A stretch of 64,000 bases of DNA from positions 372,001-436,000 of the forward strand of contig CAVVHH010000002.1 in the NCBI GenBank assembly GCA_963748005.1. Direction: 5' to 3'. This DNA is from CAILZL01 sp963748005. GTDB taxonomy: Bacteria > Pseudomonadota > Gammaproteobacteria > Steroidobacterales > Steroidobacteraceae. A program made the translations under genes and the position numbers. Shown piece after piece: positions 45,152 to 54,703 of the stretch. The notes beneath the pieces were generated by a model that was given only the letters and a program-made list of their open reading frames with translations, searched no databases and was not told where the DNA came from. Position 1 is the first letter of the stretch. Each line of letters begins with the position of its first letter.

Positions 45152-46999
45152 ATGGATCGTCGTAGCTTTATTGTCGGTGGCATGTCTGCAGCTGCGCTGG
45201 CGTCACAGTTCTCACCACTCGCCTGGGCACAGAACAAGAAGAAAGGCGCTCTGCTGTTCAACCGCATCGGCCCGATGACCTCCGAGCTCTACATCGCCAA
45301 CGCCGACGGCACGGGTGAACGCAAGCTGCTGCAGAACGGCATCTTCGAATACCACGCAAGTTTCTCTGCTGACGGCAAGTCCGTGATTTTCACCGGCGAG
45401 CGCAATGGACTGGGTCAGGCCGATATATTCATGGTCAACGCCGACGGCAGCAATTTGCGGCGACTGACCGATTCTCCCAATGTGGATGATCAGGCGGTGT
45501 TGTCTCCTGATGGTTCCATGCTCGCGTTCGTTTCCACGCGTGACGGCTATCGTGCCAACATCTGGACCCTGAACCTGAAGACGGGAAAATTCAGCAATCT
45601 GACCGGCAGCATCAAACCCGAGAAGGAAGACCGGCAGAACGGCTATTTCCGTCCGGCCTGGTCGCCGGATGGGCAATGGCTGGCCTTTTCATCCGACCGC
45701 AACACCGAGTGGCGCGGACATGATGACGGTGAAGGCTGGGAGCATACGCAGGAGCTGAGCATTTACATCATCCACGCTGACGGCACCGGCTTCCGGCGCA
45801 TTGCATCGCGACCCGACCACTGCCTTGGCATGCCCAAGTGGTCACCGGACGGCAAGCGCGTAGTCTATTACCAGTGCCTCACCGAAACCACTTGGGATGC
45901 ACGTCGCCCGGACCGGATCAATTCCGCTGTGTCGCAGATTGTGTCCATAGACGTCGCGACCGGCGAACGCTTCCTGCATACCGACACCCCCGGATTGAAA
46001 CTGTATCCTCAGTTTGTGAACTCCAAGGACGTTGCCTATCTGCTGAAGGGCAAAGAGGAAGGTTTGTATTCCACATCCGGCAAGCCCGCGGTGAAAATCG
46101 AAGGCGTCGAACGCTCGCCCGCGTGGTCGCCGGATGGAACAAAAATAGTTTATGAGAAAGTGACCTTCAGTCCAGGCTGGAAACAGATCACCCCCATCTA
46201 TAGCTGGGATCCGGACTACGATTATTTCTACACCCGTGCCATGCCGCAGTTGTCGAACGACGGCAAGCTGGTCTACACCGATCATCCTGGCGATGGCTCG
46301 GTAATGATTTCGGATCCGGACGGATCCAATCAGCAACGCATTTATGGTGGCCCCGGCATCAGGGGACGCTCCTTCCAGGCCGTATGGTCACGTGACAGCC
46401 AGTGGGTTGCGTTCGGCTTTGGCGGCTGGTTCTACAATCGCGATACGCAGAAGAACGTCATCATGCGGGTGAAGCGCGACGGCACCGGCGCAGAGATCCT
46501 GACCGACGGCAAGAGCAACTGCGGCTTCCCGAGCTGGTCGGCGGACGGCAAGCGCATTGTCTATCGTCTGTTCGGCGCCGAAGGCGGCGGTCTGCGCATC
46601 CTGAATGTGGACGACAAGAGCGTGCAGATGCTGACCAATGACGAAGACAATCTGCCCGACTGGTCGCCTGATGGCAGCCGCATTGTATTCACACGCAAAA
46701 TGCGCAACGCCAACTTCGATGTATTCACCATCAAGCCGGACGGCACCGATCTGCGCAAACTGACGGACTCGGCCGGCACCGATGGTCACGCTGTATGGAC
46801 CAAGGACGGCAGGATCCTGTACAGCAGCGGCATCTACGGATTCAAGGATGAAGCTGTCACCTACGATGCGAATTTCCAGCCCTATGGCGGAATCTGGATC
46901 ATGAATGCCGATGGCAGCGGTAAGCGTTTGCTCACTGACAGTCCCTGGGAAGATGCAACGCCGGTATACGTTCCCGCGCAATATCTGACCAGAGGCTAG
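45152..46999 (+). CDS. Tat-exported PD40/TolB-like beta-propeller protein, copy 1
   Basis: A 615-residue protein starting MDRRSFIVGGMSAAALASQF, a twin-arginine signal, after CGGAG. The rest is made of repeated PD40 blades, for example WSPDGQWLAFSSDRNTEWRG, WSPDGKRVVYYQ, WSADGKRIVYRLFG and WSPDGSRIVFTRKM. Such propellers bind partners, as in TolB, or form the N-terminal domain of peptidases, but no peptidase domain follows here. The paralogue at 61022-62863 is alike over the full length. The gene is third in the DUF6152/partner/PD40 row. Confidence 0.85.
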   Translation: MDRRSFIVGGMSAAALASQFSPLAWAQNKKKGALLFNRIGPMTSELYIANADGTGERKLLQNGIFEYHASFSADGKSVIFTGERNGLGQADIFMVNADGSNLRRLTDSPNVDDQAVLSPDGSMLAFVSTRDGYRANIWTLNLKTGKFSNLTGSIKPEKEDRQNGYFRPAWSPDGQWLAFSSDRNTEWRGHDDGEGWEHTQELSIYIIHADGTGFRRIASRPDHCLGMPKWSPDGKRVVYYQCLTETTWDARRPDRINSAVSQIVSIDVATGERFLHTDTPGLKLYPQFVNSKDVAYLLKGKEEGLYSTSGKPAVKIEGVERSPAWSPDGTKIVYEKVTFSPGWKQITPIYSWDPDYDYFYTRAMPQLSNDGKLVYTDHPGDGSVMISDPDGSNQQRIYGGPGIRGRSFQAVWSRDSQWVAFGFGGWFYNRDTQKNVIMRVKRDGTGAEILTDGKSNCGFPSWSADGKRIVYRLFGAEGGGLRILNVDDKSVQMLTNDEDNLPDWSPDGSRIVFTRKMRNANFDVFTIKPDGTDLRKLTDSAGTDGHAVWTKDGRILYSSGIYGFKDEAVTYDANFQPYGGIWIMNADGSGKRLLTDSPWEDATPVYVPAQYLTRG

Positions 47000-47008
47000 C
47001 GCATTCCG

Positions 47009-47039
47009 GATGATCGTCGACTCATTGTCGACGATCATC
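47009..47039. terminator. Hairpin between convergent PD40 and MBL genes
   Basis: Perfect 13-base arms GATGATCGTCGAC and GTCGACGATCATC around TCATT. It lies 10 bases past the PD40 stop and before the convergent MBL stop. No T-run follows on either strand, so it is either a factor-dependent end or a 3'-stabilising stem. Confidence 0.6.
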
Positions 47040-47101
47040 GGTAATGTTGCCTCCGTATCGAACAAAGCCGCACCATAAACAGCAGGCAGACAACAGCCTG
47101 A

Positions 47102-48055
47102 TCAGTGCGTTGCTTTCAGATCGCCATAAACTTCGCGCACAAAGCGATCGACGGTGATATCACTCTGCGGGACACGTGCATCCAGTCCTGCGGTGACCTT
47201 TGCAGCCACCACCTCATCTTCACTCTTGCCGTGCGCAATGAGCGCGGCGACACGATCACGCACCGTACGGATGAGATCACGCTGCGCGATCACCGCCGCA
47301 CGATCAGCCATGGGCCCTCCGTGGCCCGCAATGATTTTTGTGTTGGGCCCAGCGCGCCCGACGATGGCGGCCAATCCGTCGAGCGCTCCCTGTAATGTCC
47401 CGCCGTTGGCGAGATCGATGTGTGGATAGGGAGTGGGGCGGAACAAATCACCTGTGACCATGATGTCGAGGCCCGGAAAGTAAACCAGCGTGTCGCCATC
47501 CGTGTGCGCGCGCGGTACCGCAATAAGCCGGACTTCCTCGCCGTCGAAGTGCAGCGTCAGACTGTTGTCATAGGTAATCTTCGGTAAGCCGGTGACAGGC
47601 GCATTTGACTGGCTGCCTCCCTGCCTGGGACGCAGCAGTCGTGTACGCACCTGCTCGCGCGCGATGATGGTGGCGCCGAGGCGACTGAAGTATTCATTGC
47701 CCCCGGTATGATCGGCGTGCACATGTGTGTCGATCACGTACCGGATGGGTTGTGAGCTCAACTTCCTGATCGCTGCCTCAATCTTGGGAGCCATGGGTGC
47801 GAACTGCGCATCCACCATCAGCACGCCGTCCTGGCCCGTCAGCACACCGACTGTAGACCCCACACCATCGAAATCGAGTGCATAGAAGTTATCGGCGATC
47901 TTGATGGTCTTGACCTCCACCTTGCTGAAGTCGCGCGTGGCCTGGGCGTGAGCGAGTGAGGTGAACAATGCACAGATGCCTGTCGCCAACAGCAATGCAA
48001 TACGCGTCCGGGTGATGAGTCGTTGTCGCAAGACTTCGCAGTGTGTAGCTCGCAT
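47102..48055 (-). CDS. Exported MBL-fold metallohydrolase, copy 1 (HxHxDH intact)
   Basis: A 317-residue metallo-beta-lactamase-fold protein with a signal peptide (LLLATGICALFTSLAHAQ). The metal motif is THVHADH (His111, His113, Asp115, His116), then His in RAHTDGDTLVYF, Asp in MVTGDLFRP and His in AGHGGPM, so both metal sites are complete. It resembles the SoxH-like/quinoprotein-relay and class B-lactamase-like branches; the substrate is unknown. ATG 48055 has GAGGGA upstream; ATG 48070 is also in frame. It follows receptor 4 on the same strand after an intrinsic terminator. Confidence 0.87.
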   Translation of the reverse strand: MRATHCEVLRQRLITRTRIALLLATGICALFTSLAHAQATRDFSKVEVKTIKIADNFYALDFDGVGSTVGVLTGQDGVLMVDAQFAPMAPKIEAAIRKLSSQPIRYVIDTHVHADHTGGNEYFSRLGATIIAREQVRTRLLRPRQGGSQSNAPVTGLPKITYDNSLTLHFDGEEVRLIAVPRAHTDGDTLVYFPGLDIMVTGDLFRPTPYPHIDLANGGTLQGALDGLAAIVGRAGPNTKIIAGHGGPMADRAAVIAQRDLIRTVRDRVAALIAHGKSEDEVVAAKVTAGLDARVPQSDITVDRFVREVYGDLKATH

Positions 48056-48078
48056 GGCAGAATCCCTCATTACCCCGA

Positions 48079-48105
48079 AAAATCCGCCACACTCAAGTGT
48101 GGCGG
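48079..48105 (-). terminator. Intrinsic terminator after TonB receptor 4
   Basis: On the minus strand CCGCCACACT pairs with its exact complement around two bases and is followed directly by ATTTTT. It begins 39 bases past the receptor stop and lies just before the MBL copy 1 start. Confidence 0.8.
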
Positions 48106-48143
48106 GCCGGATGAAACACCAATATCAACTGCCCACATCATGA

Positions 48144-50972
48144 TCAGAAAGTCACCTTCAGTCGCACCCCGTAGTAGCGCGGTGACGACGTACCGAAGAT
48201 CACGCCGTAAGGTGTGGCGCCGGTGGGCACGCCACCGGTGAGAGTTCCACTCGTGCCGTTGTAATTGCCCGGCTGGTTGGTCTTCTGCGCCTTGTTTTCG
48301 ATATTCTCAACGAACAATTCCAGCGAATAAGCCTGACCAGCAGGGAGATAGGCCAGGCTTGCATTACTGCGCGTAAAGCCATCCTGGGTATATTGAACGG
48401 CATTGGTCGTATCACTCAGATAGTAGCCAGAGTTGTAGCGCGTCCTGAAGCGCAGCTTCAATTCATTGTCATTGGACAGAGTGAACACATGGCTGATCCC
48501 CAGCGTGCCATCAAAAGATGGAATCTTGTCCAGCTCACGCCCGGCCCATTGAACCTGCTGGCCGATGGTCCTGCCAGCCAGGAAGTCCACATATTCCGAA
48601 CGAGCGAACGACGCCGAACCATCCAGAGAGGTTTGCGATGTGAGCCGGTAGCTCAACTCGTTTTCCCAGCCATAGATCCTGCTGTGCGCCAGCGTCGTGT
48701 AATTGATGTTGATGGACCCGGTATTGCCGGGCGGCGGAAAGTACTGGAAGGTGCCGTTGATCTGTTGTTTCTGGAAATCGTAATAATAGAGTTGCGACGA
48801 ATAGATCAGGCCCGCTGCGGGTCTGCCCTTGTAGCCCAATTCGTACGAAATCAGCTCTTCCGGATCATAAGGTTGCGTTCCAGCTGCAGGTCCCAGAGTC
48901 GGATCAATGTCATTGAAGCCGCCGCCTTTGAAACCCGTTGCAACAGCGGTATAGAGCAGATTGTCGGGCGTCACCTGATAATTCAGACCAACGCGCCAGG
49001 TGGTCTTGTGATCCTCTGAACCGCCATTGTTCTCGGCGCCAATGCAGGTATTCGGGTATCTGCACGGGGTGCCATCAGCCTGGAGAAAATTCGGACCCGC
49101 GGCAAACGTGCCTTCACGCTCCATCTCGTCATGGGTGTAGCGAACACCGGCAATGAGTCCAAGTTGTTCAGTGACGTGCCAGGTGCCTTGCACAAACACA
49201 CCCCAGGCATCGCGGGTGGTGTTGTTCACCGGATTGATGCGATTGCGCCAGGTGCCCTGGTCATACCAGGTTGCCACGGGTGCATTCCAGCCGTGATACA
49301 GCTCGTCAATATCTTCCCTGAAGTAGTTCGCACCAACCGTATAGTCGATCATGCCCGGCGACACGTTTGAAATCCGCACCTCCGCTTCGGTGGTCTTGTA
49401 CTCATTGCCAAAATTGCTGGTCTGGAAGTTATTGGTGGTCGACACCGGGTTGTTTCCCGAGACCATCTGATCATTCATCTTGTACTGTTGTTGCGAGCCC
49501 AGCACGTCCATCTGCACGGCACCGAACCTCCAGTTCAAGCTGCCATCCAGATTGAATAAGTGTTCATCGAGCCAGCTCGGGATCGGATTCGCAAGCAGCT
49601 TGAGGCCGTCTGAGCCCGAATAATTTTCCTGTTCCAGCTGATCATAGTTCGCTTCGAGATGCGAAACACCGCCCTGCCGGCCAATGTTTGCCGTCAAACG
49701 CGCCGTCACATCTTCATTGGGTGAATACAGGATCGAGAAGCGCCCGGCTGTATCGTCCTGATCGTTTCTGGCGGGCAAACCTGCTGCGCTGAACCTGTAG
49801 GTACTGGCACCCACGGTTACGGACTGATCCATATACCTGGAATAGCCATCGCGCTTGTTGAAAGCGCCCGAAGCACGAATGGCCAGTGTGTCGCTCAGGG
49901 GAATATTGACCGCGGCTTCCACACGCCGGGCATTGTAATTTGCATACTCAATGTTGGCATAACCAGATTGCTCGCCAAGTTTTGGCGCGTTGGTAATGAC
50001 GTTGATGGCGCCAGCCGTGGAGCTGCGCCCATAGAGTGTTCCCTGTGGACCCCGCAATACCTCCACCCGGGCGATGTCGAAGAATGCGGCAGCCTGCGCT
50101 TGCGGGCGGCCGACATACACACCATCAACATTGAACGAAACGTCCTGCTCACCCTTGCTGGTGAAATCGGTGGTCTGCACGCCACGCATGTTGATGTTCA
50201 TGCCAAACTGATTGCGTGTAATGGTAAGGCCGGGCGCAACGTTCTGGAGGTCAGCGACGTTGTTCACACCCTGCGTTTTCAGATCGGCTCCAGACAACAC
50301 CGAAAGTGCTGCGGGCACCCTGAGAGCCGACTCTTCACGCCGCATTGCAGTGACAACTATTTCTTCAAGCTGAAAAGAATCGGCGGCAGACGCGGTGCCT
50401 GTCTTCTGGGCACAGGCTGTGCCGGGTCCGGAGACGGAAACACAAATACCGAGAACGGCTGCAAGCCGCGAAAAAAAACCATTACGCTTTGCCAAACCAT
50501 CTGCCTTGCTCGCTTCGGCACTGCTGACTCCACTGGCGATGGCAGCATCGCCGGTTGGCTTGTCAGCGTTGAGGACGCCAGAGGTTTCCGGCGCTGTGGG
50601 CGATCCAGATGGCGGGCTGGTCCGGCCTGCAGATTTGACAATCGCGATCGTGTAGTCGCCGACAAACTTGTAGGTCAGCCCCGTATCCTTGAGCAGAGCT
50701 TCAAGCGCCGCACCAATCGACATGCTGCCGTGCAGCGGTACCGACGTACGGACGGGTAGCGAACCCGTCGAGATAACCAATTGCAGACGCCCTTGTTTGG
50801 ACAGTTCAACCAGTGCGGCCTCAAGCGGTTGCGGGTCAATATCAACTGCAAGTGTGGTTGTCGCATCGGCGGAACGTGCAGCATCAAGCGGCAGAGCAGC
50901 CATTACAAATACAGCTGCAACAAGCGTAGCCTTGCTGGTCTTGTGCGACCCCACCCTCCCGCCAATTGTCAT
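48144..50972 (-). CDS. STN-type TonB-dependent receptor 4
   Basis: A 942-residue receptor. A signal peptide (about 12-35) precedes an STN domain (39-113), a Ser/Ala/Pro linker (114-160), a second hydrophobic signal-like segment (FFSRLAAVLGICVSV, 166-180, ending ACAQ at 189), then QLEEIVVTAMRREES, a plug and a barrel ending YYGVRLKVTF. The plug type (GVQTTDFTSKGEQDVSFNVD) places it in a different receptor subfamily from receptors 1-3. A run of eight T bases on the coding strand sits in the linker (50471-50478). FecR and sigma genes lie directly upstream. The repeated layout with receptor 3 suggests a shared design. Confidence 0.88.
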   Translation of the reverse strand: MTIGGRVGSHKTSKATLVAAVFVMAALPLDAARSADATTTLAVDIDPQPLEAALVELSKQGRLQLVISTGSLPVRTSVPLHGSMSIGAALEALLKDTGLTYKFVGDYTIAIVKSAGRTSPPSGSPTAPETSGVLNADKPTGDAAIASGVSSAEASKADGLAKRNGFFSRLAAVLGICVSVSGPGTACAQKTGTASAADSFQLEEIVVTAMRREESALRVPAALSVLSGADLKTQGVNNVADLQNVAPGLTITRNQFGMNINMRGVQTTDFTSKGEQDVSFNVDGVYVGRPQAQAAAFFDIARVEVLRGPQGTLYGRSSTAGAINVITNAPKLGEQSGYANIEYANYNARRVEAAVNIPLSDTLAIRASGAFNKRDGYSRYMDQSVTVGASTYRFSAAGLPARNDQDDTAGRFSILYSPNEDVTARLTANIGRQGGVSHLEANYDQLEQENYSGSDGLKLLANPIPSWLDEHLFNLDGSLNWRFGAVQMDVLGSQQQYKMNDQMVSGNNPVSTTNNFQTSNFGNEYKTTEAEVRISNVSPGMIDYTVGANYFREDIDELYHGWNAPVATWYDQGTWRNRINPVNNTTRDAWGVFVQGTWHVTEQLGLIAGVRYTHDEMEREGTFAAGPNFLQADGTPCRYPNTCIGAENNGGSEDHKTTWRVGLNYQVTPDNLLYTAVATGFKGGGFNDIDPTLGPAAGTQPYDPEELISYELGYKGRPAAGLIYSSQLYYYDFQKQQINGTFQYFPPPGNTGSININYTTLAHSRIYGWENELSYRLTSQTSLDGSASFARSEYVDFLAGRTIGQQVQWAGRELDKIPSFDGTLGISHVFTLSNDNELKLRFRTRYNSGYYLSDTTNAVQYTQDGFTRSNASLAYLPAGQAYSLELFVENIENKAQKTNQPGNYNGTSGTLTGGVPTGATPYGVIFGTSSPRYYGVRLKVTF

Positions 50973-51017
50973 TTATCGTTCCCGGCAGATAAGACGCTGC
51001 AGGCCTGCACTTCAATA

Positions 51018-52118
51018 CTAGCGTGCCAGAATAATCTGGCGATTCCCCTCGCTCACGACTTTCACAGGAAAGGATTCCGGCAAGGCGGCAACCCATTCAT
51101 CAACGACACCTTCGTATACGACGCCGCTGTAACGCAGCTCACCGATGGCATCACCGGTAATTTCCAGCTCCTTGTCAGAGTAACGCGCGACATCCATGAC
51201 GACATCTCTGAGTGGTTCGTTGCGATACACCAGTACTCCGTCACGCCATCTTGCACGCTCGCCAAGTGCTGCAGACTGGATGATGGCGGTCGACTTGATT
51301 GCTTCCTGTGCGACGAAGGTTACCTGCTGCCCCGAAGCCACTCGCACCGGAACGGATTTTGGCGTCATCAGCTGGCGCTCCGACGCCACGGTAACCACTC
51401 CCTCCGAAACAGACACCGTGACATGATCTGCTACGGCCCTTACGTTGAAAGCCGTCCCCACTGCCGTAATATCACCGCCATTGGCGCGGACCACAAACGG
51501 CCGGCTGCGATCCTTCTTGACCGAGAAAAAAGCTTCTCCCGTTGTCAGATGAATGGCGCGCTGCTCCTTGGTAAAACCGACCTGCAGATTGGACCTGGGT
51601 CCGAGCCATACTCTGGAGCCATCGGCCAGGGTGATCTCCATCTGCTCGCCGCTCTTGGTCGTGAATACGTCTGATTGCGATCCATGCACAGCGAGATCTC
51701 GATTCATGACCAGGACACCGAGTGCGCCGATCACCAGCGCGGCCGCGGCAAGCCACGTTCGCCGGCGCATATGAGCAAGCCATCCTGCTGCGCGACTCTC
51801 GGCACAATCGACGCGAGCAGTGGCGATGGCCTGATTGGCAAGCCACTCATCTACAGGCTCGTCGCCCTGATAAGTGTCCGCGAGCAACTCCTCGGCACTG
51901 GGCATGGTGAGCGCCGCAGATCCGGGCGTGCCGTGCCACGCCTGAGCGATTGCTTCAAATGACATGCGATTGCCCTCGTGCTGATCCATCCAGCGCAGCC
52001 AGGCCTGCAAGGTTTCACTGCTGGGCTCTTCTTCAGCATGAATGATCACAAACCAGTCGGCGGCTGCCTGACGCTGTGTTTCCGTGTAAGGCACGGCGGG
52101 AGAAAGCGGTGTGCTCAC
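51018..52118 (-). CDS. FecR-family anti-sigma regulator (with receptor 4)
   Basis: A 366-residue FecR protein with a DUF4880-like N-terminus (QAAADWFVIIHAEEEPSSET, LRWMDQHEGNRMSFE), one transmembrane helix (TWLAAAALVIGALGVLVM), the FecR domain (LADGSRVWLGPRSNLQVGF, GEAFFSVKKDRSRPFVV, ITAVGTAFNV) and a C-terminal part (YRNEPLRDVVMDVARYSDK) like that of other FecR proteins. The GTG start overlaps the sigma stop as GTGA, so they are coupled. Confidence 0.92.
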   Translation of the reverse strand: MSTPLSPAVPYTETQRQAAADWFVIIHAEEEPSSETLQAWLRWMDQHEGNRMSFEAIAQAWHGTPGSAALTMPSAEELLADTYQGDEPVDEWLANQAIATARVDCAESRAAGWLAHMRRRTWLAAAALVIGALGVLVMNRDLAVHGSQSDVFTTKSGEQMEITLADGSRVWLGPRSNLQVGFTKEQRAIHLTTGEAFFSVKKDRSRPFVVRANGGDITAVGTAFNVRAVADHVTVSVSEGVVTVASERQLMTPKSVPVRVASGQQVTFVAQEAIKSTAIIQSAALGERARWRDGVLVYRNEPLRDVVMDVARYSDKELEITGDAIGELRYSGVVYEGVVDEWVAALPESFPVKVVSEGNRQIILAR

Positions 52119-52789
52119 TGCGCCCTCCCGCTGCTGCCGTTACCTGCTGCATCGAGTCGCTGCCTGATGTGTTCAAGACCACGAGCGACGTAACGCCGCA
52201 CCATGCAGGCGCCGATGCCCATGCGCCCCGCAATCTCGTCGATATCGATTCCATATACCCGGTGCAGCAGAAACGCCTGCCGGCATTTGGCGGGCAGTTC
52301 GGTTACTGCGGCCCGAATGACACCCAGCGCCTGCTCTCCAGATACCTGTCGCTCCGGCGTCAGCTCGAACGCCGCAAAGTCGACTTCCGCCATGGAAGTT
52401 ACGTGTGTGCGCCGGCCACGCTGGCGCAGGCGATCAATCGCCAGATTGGCCGCCGTCTTGAACAGGAAGGCGCGCAGATAGCTGACCGTCTCCGGGTGAT
52501 TCAGCTGCAGGAGATGCACATACGCTTCCTGGGCAATCTCGCGAGCTTCCTGCTCGGAGCCCATTTTTGCCGAGATGAAACGCAACAAGGCGGCGTTGTG
52601 CTCGCGAAACAGCCGCTCGATGTCGCTTGTGGCAACATCGGCAGTTGCAGCCGGAGTCGTGGCTGACGGTTCCAATGCGGAGTCCTCGCTCACTGGTGAT
52701 CCAATCTCATTAGACGCTGAACTCGCTAAAAAAATACTTGCAACTGCAGATACACCCGGATCCGGCACTTCGAAAAACGCCGACGCCAT
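52115..52789 (-). CDS. FecI-like ECF sigma factor (with receptor 4)
   Basis: A 224-residue ECF sigma factor with a longer N-terminus than usual (about 50 extra residues). Region 2 has HNAALLRFISAKMGSEQEA and REIAQEAYVHLL; region 4 has LPAKCRQAFLLHRVYGIDID and EIAGRMGIGACMVRRYVARG. ATG 52789 follows AGGAG at a normal distance. It is the first gene of the sigma/FecR/receptor 4 set. Confidence 0.92.
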   Translation of the reverse strand: MASAFFEVPDPGVSAVASIFLASSASNEIGSPVSEDSALEPSATTPAATADVATSDIERLFREHNAALLRFISAKMGSEQEAREIAQEAYVHLLQLNHPETVSYLRAFLFKTAANLAIDRLRQRGRRTHVTSMAEVDFAAFELTPERQVSGEQALGVIRAAVTELPAKCRQAFLLHRVYGIDIDEIAGRMGIGACMVRRYVARGLEHIRQRLDAAGNGSSGRAQ

Positions 52790-52856
52790 TTACTCCTGGC
52801 CACGCTGGATGGATGGGCCGAACTACTGATTGGCGCCAATGGCAATACGCCTGGAA

Positions 52857-53126
52857 CTAATCCACCATATCGAATACCGCGCACCAGCCATCAGGACTGA
52901 CCTTGCCTTCAACTACCTTGCATTCATCAGGTTTGATGAACAGCGAACAGAACTCGCAGGACTGAATGCCCTTGGGCGTGTTCTGGTAGCGCACTGCTTC
53001 CTGCGTTGCCTTCTTCGCTTCGGAGGCCTCCGGCACCTTGCTTTCAGTGGCCCGCAGCGTGCGGCTTGCACCCAGGCAAGCCACACACAGGAACGCGCCG
53101 GCTACATCGCGGCGACCAATGGTCAT
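52857..53126 (-). CDS. High-potential iron-sulphur protein (HiPIP), Tat-exported
   Basis: An 89-residue protein. A twin-arginine signal (MTIGRRDVAGAFLCVACLG) is followed by a short mature domain with four cysteines in C-X2-C-X8-C-X12-C spacing (CEFCSLF, DECK, DGWCAVFD), which is the HiPIP cluster pattern. HiPIPs carry single electrons in the periplasm. The ATG overlaps the stop of the upstream amidohydrolase gene as ATGA, so it was probably co-translated with it and may serve a redox step in the same pathway. Confidence 0.88.
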   Translation of the reverse strand: MTIGRRDVAGAFLCVACLGASRTLRATESKVPEASEAKKATQEAVRYQNTPKGIQSCEFCSLFIKPDECKVVEGKVSPDGWCAVFDMVD

Positions 53127-54640
53127 ACAAAGACTGAATAGTCCATCGGTTCGGCCACATAGCCATAACGCAAATTGCTGCGTTGCGGCCCTTCGCTTTC
53201 ATAGGCAATCTTCATTTGGGTCAGCTTGTCAGCGCGCATTTCGGCTTCGGCCTTGGCCTGATTGATGCCGTACAGCCTTGCATTGTTGCCGCCGAAAATG
53301 GCGCGCTTGACCGGACCGTCCGCCGCACCGAGCGGCTTGAAACCAAACTTCTTCTGCATGTCTTCGGGAATTTCCAGACGACGCAGACCTTCGATCTGCC
53401 ATTGCGGCGAACCGGTCCACACGGCATCCGTACCCCAACATACGCGATCCACGCCCATACCCTTGACCAGCGTGCCCATGATCGCCGCCACAACACGCGG
53501 TTGTGACACAACGGTGAAGGCGAAGATCTGTCCCGTGTCGCATAAACATTATTGACACCGTACTTTGCCGGGATTTCCGCCAGATCGGTCACCCAGGACA
53601 GGCGGCCGGTCTTCTCCCACTCCTCTTCGCCAAGCACAGGATCGCCACCCACGTGGCGATAGCCAGCGTGGTAAATGATGAAGTTCAGTTGCGGCCAGTC
53701 CTTGGCCGCCTTGCCGACATCACTGCAATCCACAAACGGACGCAGGTTGGGATATTGCTTTTCAAGGGGCAATGCAAACAGTCCCTTGTGCACGCAGACA
53801 TTCTTGATGCCGGCCTTCACGAACTTCTCGTAGGCCTTGTAGGTCGTTTTTTCGTCGTCCATCCGCCATGGATAACGGCTCAAGTCCTTGTGGGTGTTGT
53901 CGCCGATCGTATAGCCCTTCATCGCATCGGGTTTCAGTTCGAGCGCTGCGTCCACCTCTTCCAGCCAGCCCGGTTGGCCGGGCGTAAAGATGGCGTGCGA
54001 AAACATGCGCTTGGAACCGAAGCGCGCATTCACCTTGGTGCGGGCATCGGCCATCTGCTGATTGGTCAGGAACCAGTCTTCGAGAACGTCGGACGGCGCC
54101 GAGGAAATCTGCACAATCTTGGTGTCGGAGTCGAGATAGATCTCTTTGACGTAGTTCTCGAACTTGAGGTCGTCGAGGGTCTGTTCCTTGCCCGCCAGAT
54201 CGGCATTCCAGCCCGCCTTGCCCACCGCGCTGCGCATCGCCACGAAGCTGGTCAGGCGCGTGTCATCGCGCAGGAAGTGGGTATGCATGTCCAGAATGAA
54301 CTGGTTCTTGAGCGCAGCGGCGCGCTCATTGGCCATCTCGGGGCGTGGCCGCTTCGGCGATGTTGGCGTCGAAAATCGCACCAAAGGTTTCATTGAGCGC
54401 GACATAGGCGGCCGCCATGCCTGCAGCCGACTGGAAAAATTTGCGGCGGGAAATGCCATGGCGCTGTGCCTGCTCGTCACCCAACGCCAGCAAGCGAGCT
54501 TCCAGTTCGCGCTGCTTGGGCGTTTGCGGCGCAGGGAAATATTCGTCGCTGGCCACTGTCTGCGTCGGGATCGGCGTGAAATGCGGCAAATTTTCAGCAG
54601 GCGTCAATTTCGCCCGATCTTCATCACTCAAAAACTTCAT
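53123..54640 (-). pseudogene. Amidohydrolase gene interrupted by two single-base shifts
   Basis: Three frames on the minus strand join into one protein of about 505 residues. The first part (54640 to about 54343) has a Tat-type signal ISRRKFFQSAAG after an unusually long 60-residue lead. The frame shifts at a run of four G (54340-54343), where one base too many moves EAATP away from EMANERAAAL. The middle (to about 53540) carries the metal motif HTHFLRDD and barrel segments. A second shift near 53540, one base missing, moves VNNVYA away from DTGQIFAF. The end (53123-53540) has the late Asp in CWGTDAVWTGSP. Both joins restore plausible amidohydrolase sequence. Either a decaying gene or two sequence errors; it still overlaps the HiPIP start. 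Confidence 0.85.
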
Positions 54641-54703
54641 GGTTCCAATCCTTAATACATGTCAGGTCCGGCACGGACATCTGTCCGCGCCGGGAACGCT
54701 TCA

